Shown here: positions 27,212-36,558 of the stretch, one piece after another
How the letters are laid out: each line of letters begins with the position of its first letter
Position numbering within the stretch: position 1 is the stretch's first letter
NCBI GenBank assembly: GCA_019694515.1
Contig: JAIBBU010000001.1
Coordinates: 62,001 to 126,000 of the forward strand
DNA from: Oligoflexia bacterium
GTDB lineage: Bacteria; Bdellovibrionota_C; UBA2361; JBGSMV01
Direction: 5' to 3'
Length of the DNA: 64,000 nucleotides
Notes under the pieces: model-generated
What the model saw: only the letters and a program-made list of their open reading frames with translations
Told to the model about the DNA's origin: nothing
The model's database searches: none
Made by a program: the position numbers and the translations under genes

Positions 27212-29251
27212 ATGACACCCCAGCAGGACTCAGCCATCGGACTATCCGCCGAAGAATTAGAACTCTTGCGGGCAGACTTTGGAACAGCGACTAAGAACGC
27301 TGTCGAACTAAGAGAGGAAAGCCTGCGTGCCGAAGCAGATCCTAACCGATCCTTCGCTTTTGCCTCCGCGCTCGCGAATGCGCGCTTTGTTGAAAACTCT
27401 CAGCTAGTTTGGTTCCGAGGCCGCTACAACCACCGCATGGAGGAGCTCTCGCAGCCCCGCGATTACCTGGCCATTCGTGATGACTACGAGGCGCTTAAGA
27501 GCTTCGTACATGACTTGCTAGCAGAGGGCCGGACAGCGATCCACACCCGGGACGGCGACGAATCTAATCCCGCGCAATATTTGGCGTGGATGCATGGAAA
27601 CTCAACCAATCAAAAGTTCAAAACTAATTTGGAGTGCGCTGTATTGGAGCTGCTAACCACGGAACTTGCACGCCAGCCAAAACCTCTCACCGAATGCCGC
27701 CAGGAGGCCGAGCAGGAATTCGAAAAAAATAGCTACATGCGGGTCTCGCGTAAGCGCCTTGTCGAACTTCTAGGCCGTGACGCACCGCCCAGCGCTTTAT
27801 GGCGGCTGCACCTTGATTATCCAAAATCCGAGGAAGGTCAGCGGCTGCGCGAAAAATTTTTACAAGCTGCAGGTGTAACCGAAAGACCGATTACAGATGA
27901 AGAGGTGTTTAAGACTTATGGTGGTACGCGTGAGCATCTGGAGGAATTAATCAAGCAGGGCCGGTTTAAAGACACCACCTTGGCGCACTATCAGGAGTTG
28001 CCGCAGGAGCTGATTACAGAGTTAGTGGCTTGGACCAATGAAGCGCAGCTTCAGCGCCTAACGGCGCAGGCTTTCGCGCCGCAATTTGCGATGCTGGCGG
28101 GACTCTCCGATTTCGTTCAAATGTGCGCCGCCAACAGTACGCTGCTGAAGGATGCCGTGCCCCTGCTGCAGTCAGCGCTAATGGAACAGCACTACTTCAC
28201 GGCGCCCATACTTGAATTTGGATTATCAAAAGTAGACCTGTACGCTTCGCTGCAGCTGTCCCTCGCACGGTTGCAACCGGGTCCGGAGCTCAGAGAATTC
28301 TGGCTAGACCTTTTACGGCGCGAGGATCAGGCCGACCGACTGGCAGTTTCGGCGTATGGTCTTTTTATGACTGCGCCTAATCGTGCGGCTAAACGTCAAT
28401 TGATCCCCCAAATTTTAGCTCTTACTCAGGAGAAGGAGGGACTCTTCGCTACGCACGCGTATACAGATGGGGCCGGTTTTCTCCATACCTACAAACCGTA
28501 CGAGGCGCTGTTTGCGCAGGTATCGCAAAGCTGCTTTTCCGGTGCTCGTTTCTACCGCTACGATCCCGATACTCCCGCCTTGCGAATATTGACGGGCTGG
28601 TCGCTGCACGGCTCGAGCTATGACTTAGCTGTTTCGGTTTATACCCCCGCCGGCATAGAGCATCAGCATGTTCGGTACGATCTTACTTCCGGAGCTGAGC
28701 AAGATCTCGGCCCACTGCAATCATTCGCTCAGGAATTTCTCGAATCCGGCTATCCAGTCAGCCGCAGGATTGGAATTAGCTCCTTCAATGCGCGCCGAAT
28801 TATGGGTACAGAGCCCGCGATGGTCATTGATGGGGGAGATCGGGATCTGAGCGGAGCTGTCGAAGGTGTAATTGGAATTGGGGGAAACAATGCTCCATTT
28901 TTCTATCATTCAGCGGATGGCACGCTGCTTTTCGGAAGGTGTTTAGATTCATCTTTTATGCCGGCGATGCGCTCCGGCTTGTCCAAGAATAGGTTCGATT
29001 TCAGCCAGCTCAAGCAGCGCACTCCGATCGCAGAGCTGCTGCCTTGGTCCGGATTTGTCGGCCAGATTCGAGAGGATGCGAAAACTAAGCGCAGCCAGGG
29101 AAGGCTGTTCGACTCCACATATTACCTCGAGAAACATCTCACGGTAGCGCTCGAAGATAGATTGAGAACTATCGTGGGAGTCCTGTGTGCTAAATTACCT
29201 GTACAGCAGGTAGATGCCGAACAGCATCATCAATCCGACCCCGAACTTTAA
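27212..29251 (+). CDS. Large uncharacterised protein
   Basis: A 679-residue protein with no family I can recognise. There is no signal peptide or membrane span, so it is probably cytoplasmic. Residues 1-340 look helical and charged. Residues 450-620 appear to be beta-rich, with repeated turns containing Gly, Asp and Tyr (SSYDLAVSVYTPAGIEHQHVRYD region, GVIGIGGNNAPFFYHSADGTLLF). A near-consensus promoter precedes it, and codon use is like that of its neighbours. Its last 57 bases overlap the 3' end of the convergent EamA gene. Confidence 0.75.
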   Translation: MTPQQDSAIGLSAEELELLRADFGTATKNAVELREESLRAEADPNRSFAFASALANARFVENSQLVWFRGRYNHRMEELSQPRDYLAIRDDYEALKSFVHDLLAEGRTAIHTRDGDESNPAQYLAWMHGNSTNQKFKTNLECAVLELLTTELARQPKPLTECRQEAEQEFEKNSYMRVSRKRLVELLGRDAPPSALWRLHLDYPKSEEGQRLREKFLQAAGVTERPITDEEVFKTYGGTREHLEELIKQGRFKDTTLAHYQELPQELITELVAWTNEAQLQRLTAQAFAPQFAMLAGLSDFVQMCAANSTLLKDAVPLLQSALMEQHYFTAPILEFGLSKVDLYASLQLSLARLQPGPELREFWLDLLRREDQADRLAVSAYGLFMTAPNRAAKRQLIPQILALTQEKEGLFATHAYTDGAGFLHTYKPYEALFAQVSQSCFSGARFYRYDPDTPALRILTGWSLHGSSYDLAVSVYTPAGIEHQHVRYDLTSGAEQDLGPLQSFAQEFLESGYPVSRRIGISSFNARRIMGTEPAMVIDGGDRDLSGAVEGVIGIGGNNAPFFYHSADGTLLFGRCLDSSFMPAMRSGLSKNRFDFSQLKQRTPIAELLPWSGFVGQIREDAKTKRSQGRLFDSTYYLEKHLTVALEDRLRTIVGVLCAKLPVQQVDAEQHHQSDPEL

Positions 29252-30088
29252 ACCTAGAGCCCGGACACGCAGATCTTCGGCAAAATATCCCGGAAGTAAA
29301 TGGGAGAGGATAGTACCTAACACCACCACGAACAAAGGCTGCGTTGCGGCGACGCTGCGCACCAGATTGACCTTAACCAAGCCCATTGCATAGACGTCAC
29401 AGAGCGTCGCAATACAAGACACCAGCACGGTTAAAACGATCCAACCCCAAAAATTAAGCTGCTTTACGAAGTCTCCCTCGGCTGGAGTCTTTCCGAGGTA
29501 ATACTTCATCGGGGCAACAGCAAGCAGCTGGCCGAATCCCTGGAAAAGCAACGTTCCGCCCAAATTATTCTGGCTGATAACCATGCGCGTAAGCAGGCCG
29601 TTTACGGCGTATAGAAAGCTAGCAAAAATAATCAACCAAAATGCAGGTCTGAGCTTCAACACTCCGCTAACCCGGCGTTCGAGCGATAATATGAAGCCGC
29701 CCACGATAACGAGGAGCGCCCCGCAGAACTGCAAGCCCGTTAGCTCCTCTCCTAAACACAGCCAGGAGAGTGCAAATAGAAACAGAGGTGAGAACTGAAA
29801 GAGCGGAATAATGCGCGAAGCTTCATCCAGCTTTAGCGCAATAAAATAGGGGAGAATATAAATCGAGAGGGAAGCCCCCGCTAGCATCATCAAGAGCGCG
29901 TCCCGAGAGGATAGAAGCTCTGCGCCGAGACCAACGCCCAGAAGCATCGTTCCAAGACCCATCATGAAGCTGACCCACACCGTCAGCAGTCCAGCCGGGG
30001 CGCGTACATGATCTACCAGATATTTCTCGATAAAATTCGAGAATGAGTAAAAGAGCGGCGCAACTAAGGCAGCGACTAACCAACTCAT
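29195..30088 (-). CDS. EamA/DMT family transporter
   Basis: A protein of 297 residues with about ten hydrophobic spans arranged as two repeats of five, the EamA (drug/metabolite transporter) layout. The first repeat ends in LQFCGALLVIVGGFILSL, the second in GLKFGVGLMMLFGIYLLYR. It would sit in the inner membrane; the substrate is unknown. Its start codon overlaps the apbE stop by four bases, so translation is coupled. Its 3' end overlaps the convergent 679-residue gene by 57 bases. Confidence 0.88.
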   Translation of the reverse strand: MSWLVAALVAPLFYSFSNFIEKYLVDHVRAPAGLLTVWVSFMMGLGTMLLGVGLGAELLSSRDALLMMLAGASLSIYILPYFIALKLDEASRIIPLFQFSPLFLFALSWLCLGEELTGLQFCGALLVIVGGFILSLERRVSGVLKLRPAFWLIIFASFLYAVNGLLTRMVISQNNLGGTLLFQGFGQLLAVAPMKYYLGKTPAEGDFVKQLNFWGWIVLTVLVSCIATLCDVYAMGLVKVNLVRSVAATQPLFVVVLGTILSHLLPGYFAEDLRVRALGLKFGVGLMMLFGIYLLYR

Positions 30089-30996
30089 GGCATTGGATCT
30101 CGGGGCGCCGATATTACGGAGCTGTCATGTTTGACCACTATAAATCTCTCGGCATTATCAGCCACAAACGCCGCTCCCCGTTTTGGTCCCATCAACATAC
30201 CAATCGTGCAGATGCTGCCGGCCACCAGGCAGGATGGAGCGCAAACTGTTACGGACTGTAATCCGCTGACTGGATAACCGGTCCTGGGATTAAGAATGTG
30301 GCAGTAGCGCCGTCCGTCGAGTTCGAAGAACCGTTCATAATCCCCGCTGGTTGTGGTTGCGCCCGTCGAGACTGCGACGCTTGCAATTACGCTTCCCCGC
30401 AGCCGAGGGTGAGTAATTCCGATCTTCCACGGCGAACCGTCGGCGTGCGGGCCGATAACTCTTATGTCTCCGGCCAGGTTGACCATCGCATGCCGAACAC
30501 CGCCGTCCATCAGGCGCTGAGCCGCTGCATCGGCGGCGTACTCTTTACCGATTCCTCCAAAATCGATCTCCATGCCGGGTCGCGGCAGAAATATCGAGCT
30601 GGAGGTTCTTTCAACGCTGCGCCAGCCGATCAGCGCAAGCTTTTCTTCAATTTCCTTTTTACTTGGAACCTTAGGGACCGAAAAGTTCCAAATCTGTCTG
30701 AGGACACCTGAGGTTATATCAAACAATCCATCGCTCAGTGCGTAGCAGCGTTCCGCGTAGTCCAGCAGGGTCACGGTCTCTTGATCGAGGCCGACCGGCA
30801 CCTTACCCGCGCCGGCATTGATTTGGGACACTACACTGCTGGTCCTGTATCGCGAATATTTTTCCTCGATCCGCGAAACCTCAGCAGTTGCCGCGGCCGC
30901 CAGCGCCTCGGCCTGCGTGCGATCGTTGGCATAGAGCTGCAGCTCATTCTCCGAAGCCATGGCCTTGAAGCGGAATTTGTGAAGCATTACAGTCAT
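30085..30996 (-). CDS. apbE: FAD:protein FMN transferase (ApbE family)
   Basis: A 303-residue ApbE-family protein. Hallmarks are KYSRYRTSSVVSQINAGAG near the N-terminus, the substrate motif DFGGIGKEYAADAAA, and the metal/FAD region GATTTSGDYERFFELDGRRYCHILNPRTGYPV. ApbE attaches FMN covalently to threonine residues of flavoproteins such as NQR/RNF subunits, using FAD. No signal peptide or lipobox is visible, unlike many periplasmic members. No NQR or RNF gene is in the window, so its target is unknown. It overlaps the EamA gene by four bases. Confidence 0.93.
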   Translation of the reverse strand: MTVMLHKFRFKAMASENELQLYANDRTQAEALAAAATAEVSRIEEKYSRYRTSSVVSQINAGAGKVPVGLDQETVTLLDYAERCYALSDGLFDITSGVLRQIWNFSVPKVPSKKEIEEKLALIGWRSVERTSSSIFLPRPGMEIDFGGIGKEYAADAAAQRLMDGGVRHAMVNLAGDIRVIGPHADGSPWKIGITHPRLRGSVIASVAVSTGATTTSGDYERFFELDGRRYCHILNPRTGYPVSGLQSVTVCAPSCLVAGSICTIGMLMGPKRGAAFVADNAERFIVVKHDSSVISAPRDPMP

Positions 30997-31102
30997 GCGA
31001 TTTTAGGACTGTATCAAAGTCCGGAATGATTAGCTGCCAGTAATCGCAGTGATTACCGTTAAAAATCCGCGCGGGGAAACTTCAAAAGAGTCCTATCGGA
31101 AC

Positions 31103-31846
31103 TTACTTGACCGCAAATTGCATTGTAACGACAGCTTTGATGCTCTTCCTCAAAGAGTTGGTGTCATTCTCTCCGTAGTCCGAAACGGTAGTCGAATACT
31201 CCGGGGTAATCTGAAACACCCCCTGCTGGGCGCTGCGCAGAGAGCCGATCTTATCGCCCGTGCTCTCAACTAACCGCTCCGCGCGGGTCTTAGCATCCTT
31301 GGCAGCTTCCGCCAGCATGTCGATCTTAAGTTCATCAATTTTGGTGTAGTAATATTCGGGCGGATTCGAGGTGAAGCCGATACCCTGCTGCATCAACTCT
31401 GTGGATTCCCGGGAGAGCCGGTCGATCACTGCCGTGTCTGGAAGTTTGACCGTGACGGTCTGGGTTAGACGATAGGCTTCGATCTGATTTGTTTCCGTGC
31501 CCTCTTCGGTTTGTTTATACAGCGCAACGGCCTCTACCCCGGAGACGGTGATGCTATCGCGCTGAATGCTCTTGCCTTCCAAATGGGCGAGTACCTTGGA
31601 AAGGTCGCTCTTAATCGCTTCGTACCCGGCGGTTAAATTGGGACTAATCTGAGAGAAACTGCCGCGCCATACACCGAAATTCGATTCAATCTTGCGTTCG
31701 GCGTAACCTTTGACGGTGACGATCTGATTTGCGTCTCTAATCTCGACTAAGGCCTGTGAAATGATCTTGGCTGAAAGCACCAGTCCGACTGCCAACGCTA
31801 CACCAAGAAGTAATCCGCCGCCGGCATTGCCTCGTTCGCTCTGCAT
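31103..31846 (-). CDS. SIMPL domain (DUF541) envelope protein
   Basis: A protein of 247 residues with an N-terminal hydrophobic anchor (GGGLLLGVALAVGLVLSAKII) and a SIMPL/DUF541 domain. Recognisable features are QIVTVKGYAERKIESN, IQRDSITVSGVEAVALY, a TQTVTVKL strand and the AEAAKDAKTRAERLVESTGDKIG helix that ends the family domain. The role of SIMPL proteins is poorly known; they are usually periplasmic or membrane-anchored. It lies 106 bases upstream of apbE and could share a transcript with apbE and the EamA gene. Confidence 0.88.
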   Translation of the reverse strand: MQSERGNAGGGLLLGVALAVGLVLSAKIISQALVEIRDANQIVTVKGYAERKIESNFGVWRGSFSQISPNLTAGYEAIKSDLSKVLAHLEGKSIQRDSITVSGVEAVALYKQTEEGTETNQIEAYRLTQTVTVKLPDTAVIDRLSRESTELMQQGIGFTSNPPEYYYTKIDELKIDMLAEAAKDAKTRAERLVESTGDKIGSLRSAQQGVFQITPEYSTTVSDYGENDTNSLRKSIKAVVTMQFAVK

Positions 31847-31987
31847 TTAGAAATCCCCCTAAAACTAGGCCCTACACCGAATCATGACCTGACTCCGGCA
31901 AGATTTCAATTCGCAGAACGGATCTTGAATATGACACTCCGGCTCAGTCGCAGCATAAAGTTATATACTCGCAGAATCGGAGCTTGT

Positions 31988-33316
31988 ATGGACAGAAATG
32001 CCAATGCTGTCGGTTCGAAGTCCAGTGCTAACCCGGTTTTTATCAGCCTCGGATCTTCCGATCTTGAACCCCAAGCACAGTCTGCGCTGGCTATAGAATC
32101 ATTCCAACCCAACCAAATCGTAGAACTCATTAGAGAACTTACGGCGCTCGAACCATACAGTTCTGAACGAGCACTGGTTTTGCTAGAGCCATTTTTGGCG
32201 CGGATTGAGCAGCCCGAAATTCTAGAGATGTGCCTCGATTCGATGCGGATTAAAGATCCGTTGGTGTTTGGAAACAGCACTGTGCGACTTGCCGTTTTGC
32301 GAGCGCTCAATCGCCTTAATCAAGTGCCTGCTGTACGCGAGTTCTGTGTGGAGGAGATCGAGAGAAATGAATCTAGGGATTGTTGTCTGGCCGCGGTCGA
32401 GCTGCTGATGCACTCTGAGTTCGGAGAGGAATCAGCCCTATTGTTGAGGCTTAAGCGATTTGTAGCAAAGTGCCAGGAAAAGGAGGATTCGTCTCAAGCC
32501 CCCGGTCTAGATGCTGCCCTGAGGTGCCTGATGAAGCTCTCACCCGAGGCGGTTGAAGAGTATTTTATCAAACTGGCCATTAACGAAACTAAGCGAAATC
32601 GCGCACCAGGTAATGAAACCAATACTCTAACGGCGCTTTTAGAATTAGAAACGCCCCGGGCGTTGAAGGTACTAGAAAATATCGCGACCGAGAAGTATAG
32701 CTGGGACCGCTTTTGGGAGAGACTCAGAACTATTCGTGATAAGGAATTAGATGCAACTTGTCGCTACGCCGGACTCCTCGGTGGAACGTTGGGTTGCGGT
32801 GTCGCCGGGTCGATGCATCCGCCGCTTGAAGTACCTGGAATCCCTGTATTGGCGGCGGGGGCTATCTTAGGAGCGGCACTCTTTACCATGGGCTGCCGAG
32901 CGCTTGGAATACGGTGGGATGGGGGACATGCTCGCGACCGAGAATATTCCGCATATGCCGCAGGCGTGGCGCTAGATTTGATGGGCCAAAAGATTCATAT
33001 CCCCGAGATTGAAAGGTTTCTTTCAAGATATTTCTTGTCGGCTCGGGGTCACAGAAAGCGTAGCGAGGTCGCTTCGATGCTCAAAGGCGCCCGACAGCCC
33101 GAAACCACCGCAGCTTTGCTAAAGTCGTTGCCCAAGGGATCCCCGGCCTTTAAATCCGACTGCATTAATGCTTTGAGTACAAAACTTGATCAACCCGAAG
33201 TGTACCAGGCGATCAGCGCTGCCAAATCGGACCCCGAGTTGCTAGTAAGGGAGGCTGCCATCAGGTGTATGCGGGGATGGATGGCACGCTCGGCTCCGAC
33301 AAACTCTACGGACTAG
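31988..33316 (+). CDS. Helical-repeat (HEAT-like) protein with a hydrophobic hairpin
   Basis: A 442-residue protein starting at ATG 31988, where GGAG lies five bases upstream. Residues 30-240 and 330-430 contain repeated amphipathic helix pairs in the manner of HEAT/Armadillo repeats (for example NSTVRLAVLRALNRLNQVPAVREFC and SDPELLVREAAIRCMRG in parts). Between them, near residues 260-305, is a Gly/Ala-rich hydrophobic stretch (YAGLLGGTLGCGVAG and VLAAGAILGAALFTMGC) that could form a membrane hairpin. No catalytic motif is visible. The stop overlaps the convergent ybeY gene by 11 bases. Confidence 0.65.
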   Translation: MDRNANAVGSKSSANPVFISLGSSDLEPQAQSALAIESFQPNQIVELIRELTALEPYSSERALVLLEPFLARIEQPEILEMCLDSMRIKDPLVFGNSTVRLAVLRALNRLNQVPAVREFCVEEIERNESRDCCLAAVELLMHSEFGEESALLLRLKRFVAKCQEKEDSSQAPGLDAALRCLMKLSPEAVEEYFIKLAINETKRNRAPGNETNTLTALLELETPRALKVLENIATEKYSWDRFWERLRTIRDKELDATCRYAGLLGGTLGCGVAGSMHPPLEVPGIPVLAAGAILGAALFTMGCRALGIRWDGGHARDREYSAYAAGVALDLMGQKIHIPEIERFLSRYFLSARGHRKRSEVASMLKGARQPETTAALLKSLPKGSPAFKSDCINALSTKLDQPEVYQAISAAKSDPELLVREAAIRCMRGWMARSAPTNSTD

Positions 33317-33821
33317 GCCTCAGACCCAGAAGGATCATCAGCTCCTCCTGTTTCCTGAACATGCGCCGCGCTTCACGCGCCGGAACTTTTTCATGGTCGT
33401 AGCCGAAAAGGTGCAATATTCCGTGAGCTAACAGTTCGCTTATCTCGGTGGCGGTGGAAACACCCCGCAGTTTGGCTTGGCGTCGCGCCGTGGGCAGTGA
33501 AATAACTATGTCTCCTAGGACTTCTGAGCTGGCGCCTGGTCCTTCGAGTTGAGAAAACGAGAGCACGTCGGTTGATTTGTCTTTGTGACGGAAGGTTCGG
33601 TTTAACTTCCTAATCGTGCGGTCGTCGGTAAAGAGAATACTAAGCTCGTTCACGGTCCGTGGAAGATGTCTTGCCTCCAATGCGCGCAGTAATTTGAGCA
33701 CAGTGCGCTTTAACTGCGTGCTGGACAGACCCGGGAGCGATCTATAACCGGAGACTTGTACCTGCCATTTTCTGAGGGATAATTGCGGACCGGATTTTGC
33801 GCTTGCCTTGCTTCTCGTCAT
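33306..33821 (-). CDS. ybeY: Endoribonuclease YbeY
   Basis: A protein of 171 residues from ATG 33821. A TTG start 26 codons upstream is also possible and would overlap the preceding gene by ten bases. The zinc site HGILHLFGYDH matches the family motif, and NELSILFTDDRTIRKLNRTFRHKDKSTDVLSF is the typical upstream region (split here across positions 80-112 of the longer form). YbeY is an RNase needed for 16S rRNA 3'-end maturation and ribosome quality control. It is placed downstream of phoH and the 7TM-HD gene, an order common in bacteria. Confidence 0.93.
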   Translation of the reverse strand: MTRSKASAKSGPQLSLRKWQVQVSGYRSLPGLSSTQLKRTVLKLLRALEARHLPRTVNELSILFTDDRTIRKLNRTFRHKDKSTDVLSFSQLEGPGASSEVLGDIVISLPTARRQAKLRGVSTATEISELLAHGILHLFGYDHEKVPAREARRMFRKQEELMILLGLRPSP

Positions 33822-33889
33822 ACCTCGCCACTGGATGGTAGTCTTTGCAGGTGCTGGCTGTAAAGCTTTGGTCCGAGCGCGCGTCCTAA

Positions 33890-34774
33890 CTAAATCCAAT
33901 GCGGCGGCTTTGCAGCAGGGGCAAATTCCTCGACCTGCACCCAGCTACGCCGGGACTCGACCTCGTGGCTGATCGAAACTCTGGCCTCGCCAAGCCCTTC
34001 GGCTGCGGTAAAATATTCCCAAAAATGACGCGCAGGCTGCTCTAATTCTCGCGGCTCGCTAACGAGTGCGGTAACGATCGGACTTGTCTTGGCCAAGTAT
34101 TCACGCACCTTCGTCCGTGGTGCTTCGTAGAATATAGCTGCGGCGTCGCTAAAAGCATTCACCACTGCCACGAAGGTATAGCCCCGGTAGTCCATGGAGT
34201 GCGAAAGTCTCTGGTGAGATTCTCGCAGCGCCAAATCAGAAAAATGATGATACAGCCCAGAGCCCTTGGCGGCCAAGCTTCCCGGCGGAAGAGTTAAATC
34301 TGTGCCGAAGAATACCGGGTTTCTAAATCTTTCACAGAGCAGTTCTTCCCCCAAGCCGGAAAGAGGGAGGGTGAATTCATGGTCAAGATTATGCTGCACG
34401 GAAAATAAAATACGGACAATCACCTGCTTATCAGGAGCCACGGCGGCACCGGTACGGGGTTCGGTAATACGAAAAAGGGGCGCCATCTTAGGAGAGAACA
34501 TACGGCGGACAGAATCGGTAATGACGCGCTTAGGTTCGTCCAAATCGAGCAGCAATTCAGCTTTCTCAGGATCAATCAATCGTCCCGGCAGTGCGGTCAA
34601 AATCGCTTCGGCTTCAGCCTCTGGATCGGCGCTAAATTCTCTAGCTAGGCGGCTCAAAGCATCTTCGATCGCCCAGGTATTGTTCTTATTGATCGGTTGA
34701 ACCTCGCGCTTCTCGGGATCGCTTGGGACGGGGCGCGGATTATCTTCGGGGGTGAGCATATACCGAACGTTCAC
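33890..34774 (-). CDS. Uncharacterised protein in the phoH-ybeY cluster
   Basis: A 294-residue protein with no family I can name. It has no signal or membrane span. The N-terminal 100 residues are helical and charged; residues 105-200 look like beta strands (VIVRILFSVQHNLDHEFTLPL), and WVQVEEFAPAAKPPHWI closes the protein. The annotated start is GTG 34774; ATG 34759 is five codons later, and neither has a convincing Shine-Dalgarno. Its position between the 7TM-HD gene and ybeY suggests co-transcription. Confidence 0.65.
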   Translation of the reverse strand: MNVRYMLTPEDNPRPVPSDPEKREVQPINKNNTWAIEDALSRLAREFSADPEAEAEAILTALPGRLIDPEKAELLLDLDEPKRVITDSVRRMFSPKMAPLFRITEPRTGAAVAPDKQVIVRILFSVQHNLDHEFTLPLSGLGEELLCERFRNPVFFGTDLTLPPGSLAAKGSGLYHHFSDLALRESHQRLSHSMDYRGYTFVAVVNAFSDAAAIFYEAPRTKVREYLAKTSPIVTALVSEPRELEQPARHFWEYFTAAEGLGEARVSISHEVESRRSWVQVEEFAPAAKPPHWI

Positions 34775-34851
34775 CTTAACTTGATTACTGCCTACTGTAG
34801 CATTAGCGCGATTTTGTATGAAGGGTTATATCGGACGCGGGCTTTGAACAG

Positions 34852-36531
34852 CTAGTGAATAGAGTGTTTGCCCCGAAGTCCAGGGCGGGTGTCTTGTTCC
34901 AGTCCGAGCCTCTTTAGATCTTCCACGGCTTGGTCGCGGGAGGTCTTATCCTCGGGGCCTGTACGGGGACGTTTGGCAGATTCCGGGGTCTCTGTTTCCT
35001 GGGGCGCTTCAGCGGAGCTCTGTTCATCAGGCAGCTCCTCACGGTAGTGCACCTTCTCGGCAGATTCGGCATATGCCACCCGCTGGTGGTAGATGCCGCT
35101 CAATACACGGGTGAAGCTGGCAGCGATAGCATGCAGATCGTTCAAAGTCAGCTCGCACTCATCCAACTGGCCGCTGGCAAATACTTTATTAATCATTTTT
35201 TGGACGAGCCCCTGAATACGATCGGAAGAGGGTTCGCTAATCGTACGTGCCGCCGCTTCGGTGCCATCGGCAAGCATTAAAATTCCCGCTTCGCGGCTTT
35301 GCGGTTTAGGCCCCGGATAGGAGTACAGACTCGGATCGACTTCGATCTCGACCCCCGAAGCCTCCGCTGCTTCTGAGCAGGCTTTTTCGTAAAAATACTC
35401 AATTAGCGCTGTACCATGATGCTGCGGAATCATGTCTACGATCACTTTCGGCAAGGCATGCTGTCTGGCCAGCTCGACGCCATCTTTAACATGCGATCTA
35501 ATGATCAACGCAGACATGGAAGAGCTCAGCTTGTCGTGCCGATTCTCGCCGCCATGCTGATTTTCAGCGAAGTAGAGAGGTTTCTTGGTTTTCCCGATGT
35601 CATGGAAGTACGCACCGACGCGGGCCACGATCGGATTAGCGCCGATCGCTTCAGCCGCGGCTTCTGCCATCATGCCCATGACCATCGAGTGGTTCCAGGT
35701 GCCCGGCGCATTCACGCTCAAGGACTTGAGCAGCGGGTGATCTAAGGTTGCCATTTCGACCAAGCGCAAATCTGAGACGTAACCACCGAGATACTCAATC
35801 ACCGGTGCAAATCCGGCGGCGATAAAACTGCACTGCACACCATTGAACACAGCACCGAAGAGCCGGGCCACCACATCGCCCTGGGTGTAAGCCGAGCCAT
35901 CCTGGATCAGGAGAGAGGCTGTCGCGATTGGCAGCGCCACAAGCGCGACATTCAGGCCGGCGCGGGTGAAGGCCGAGCGCGAGCGAAACCGTACCATGCT
36001 CAAAGCTCCGGCGAGTGTCGTCACCAGGGCATATGTCAGCATCAGCGGTTGATTGGGGATGTAAACGCTGAGAATCAGACTTAGAAAAATCGAAAACACC
36101 AGGGTGTAATGCAGTCCCAGAATGCTCTGCACCAGCAGCCCGCCGGCTGCAAATGGAATAAAATATTCCAGACTGCGCGGGCTAATACCCCCGAGATAGG
36201 CGGTGCTATGAGAGTACGTAGACAATCCCATCGAAACCACCAATCCCGCAGCCGTCATTACCGCGGTCAGCATGAAGATTAGATTGAGATATAGGAAATC
36301 TTTAAGTTGTGGCCGGTAAGAACTTAAGCTGCGCGCCGCAAAATGATGAACGCAATACAAGCCCAAGAAAACGGCCAGGACCCGCCCGGCGATGACCCCC
36401 TCAAGATGCGGTTGTATTCCGCTTGGCCGCAGCGCAATTTCGCATACCAAGGCGGCCAGTAAAGAGATCACCAAAGCGTGCCAAGGTAATAATGGCCGCT
36501 CTAGATAGTATTTCTTTTCAACCCAAGGCAT
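34852..36531 (-). CDS. 7TM-HD phosphohydrolase (PgpH-like)
   Basis: A protein of 559 residues. Residues 20-245 hold about seven or eight membrane spans; the cytoplasmic HD domain follows with H281 (PGTWNHS), H310-D311 (AYFHDIGK), ENQHGGENRHDKLS, RSHVKDG and PQHHGT. The C-terminus is a charged, Pro/Glu-rich tail. Proteins of this type, PgpH in Listeria, hydrolyse cyclic di-AMP. The usual 250-300-residue extracellular N-terminal domain (7TMR-HDED) is missing. It lies 27 bases downstream of phoH on the same strand, the standard arrangement. Confidence 0.88.
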   Translation of the reverse strand: MPWVEKKYYLERPLLPWHALVISLLAALVCEIALRPSGIQPHLEGVIAGRVLAVFLGLYCVHHFAARSLSSYRPQLKDFLYLNLIFMLTAVMTAAGLVVSMGLSTYSHSTAYLGGISPRSLEYFIPFAAGGLLVQSILGLHYTLVFSIFLSLILSVYIPNQPLMLTYALVTTLAGALSMVRFRSRSAFTRAGLNVALVALPIATASLLIQDGSAYTQGDVVARLFGAVFNGVQCSFIAAGFAPVIEYLGGYVSDLRLVEMATLDHPLLKSLSVNAPGTWNHSMVMGMMAEAAAEAIGANPIVARVGAYFHDIGKTKKPLYFAENQHGGENRHDKLSSSMSALIIRSHVKDGVELARQHALPKVIVDMIPQHHGTALIEYFYEKACSEAAEASGVEIEVDPSLYSYPGPKPQSREAGILMLADGTEAAARTISEPSSDRIQGLVQKMINKVFASGQLDECELTLNDLHAIAASFTRVLSGIYHQRVAYAESAEKVHYREELPDEQSSAEAPQETETPESAKRPRTGPEDKTSRDQAVEDLKRLGLEQDTRPGLRGKHSIH

Positions 36532-36558
36532 TCAGACAACCCAATCAACTTGCCAAGA

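Noticed and set aside
26919-27218. A 99-residue minus-strand open frame across the end of the ADA-like gene
   Set aside because: It is antisense to the conserved NTDG part of the enzyme and to the strong promoter; no family match.
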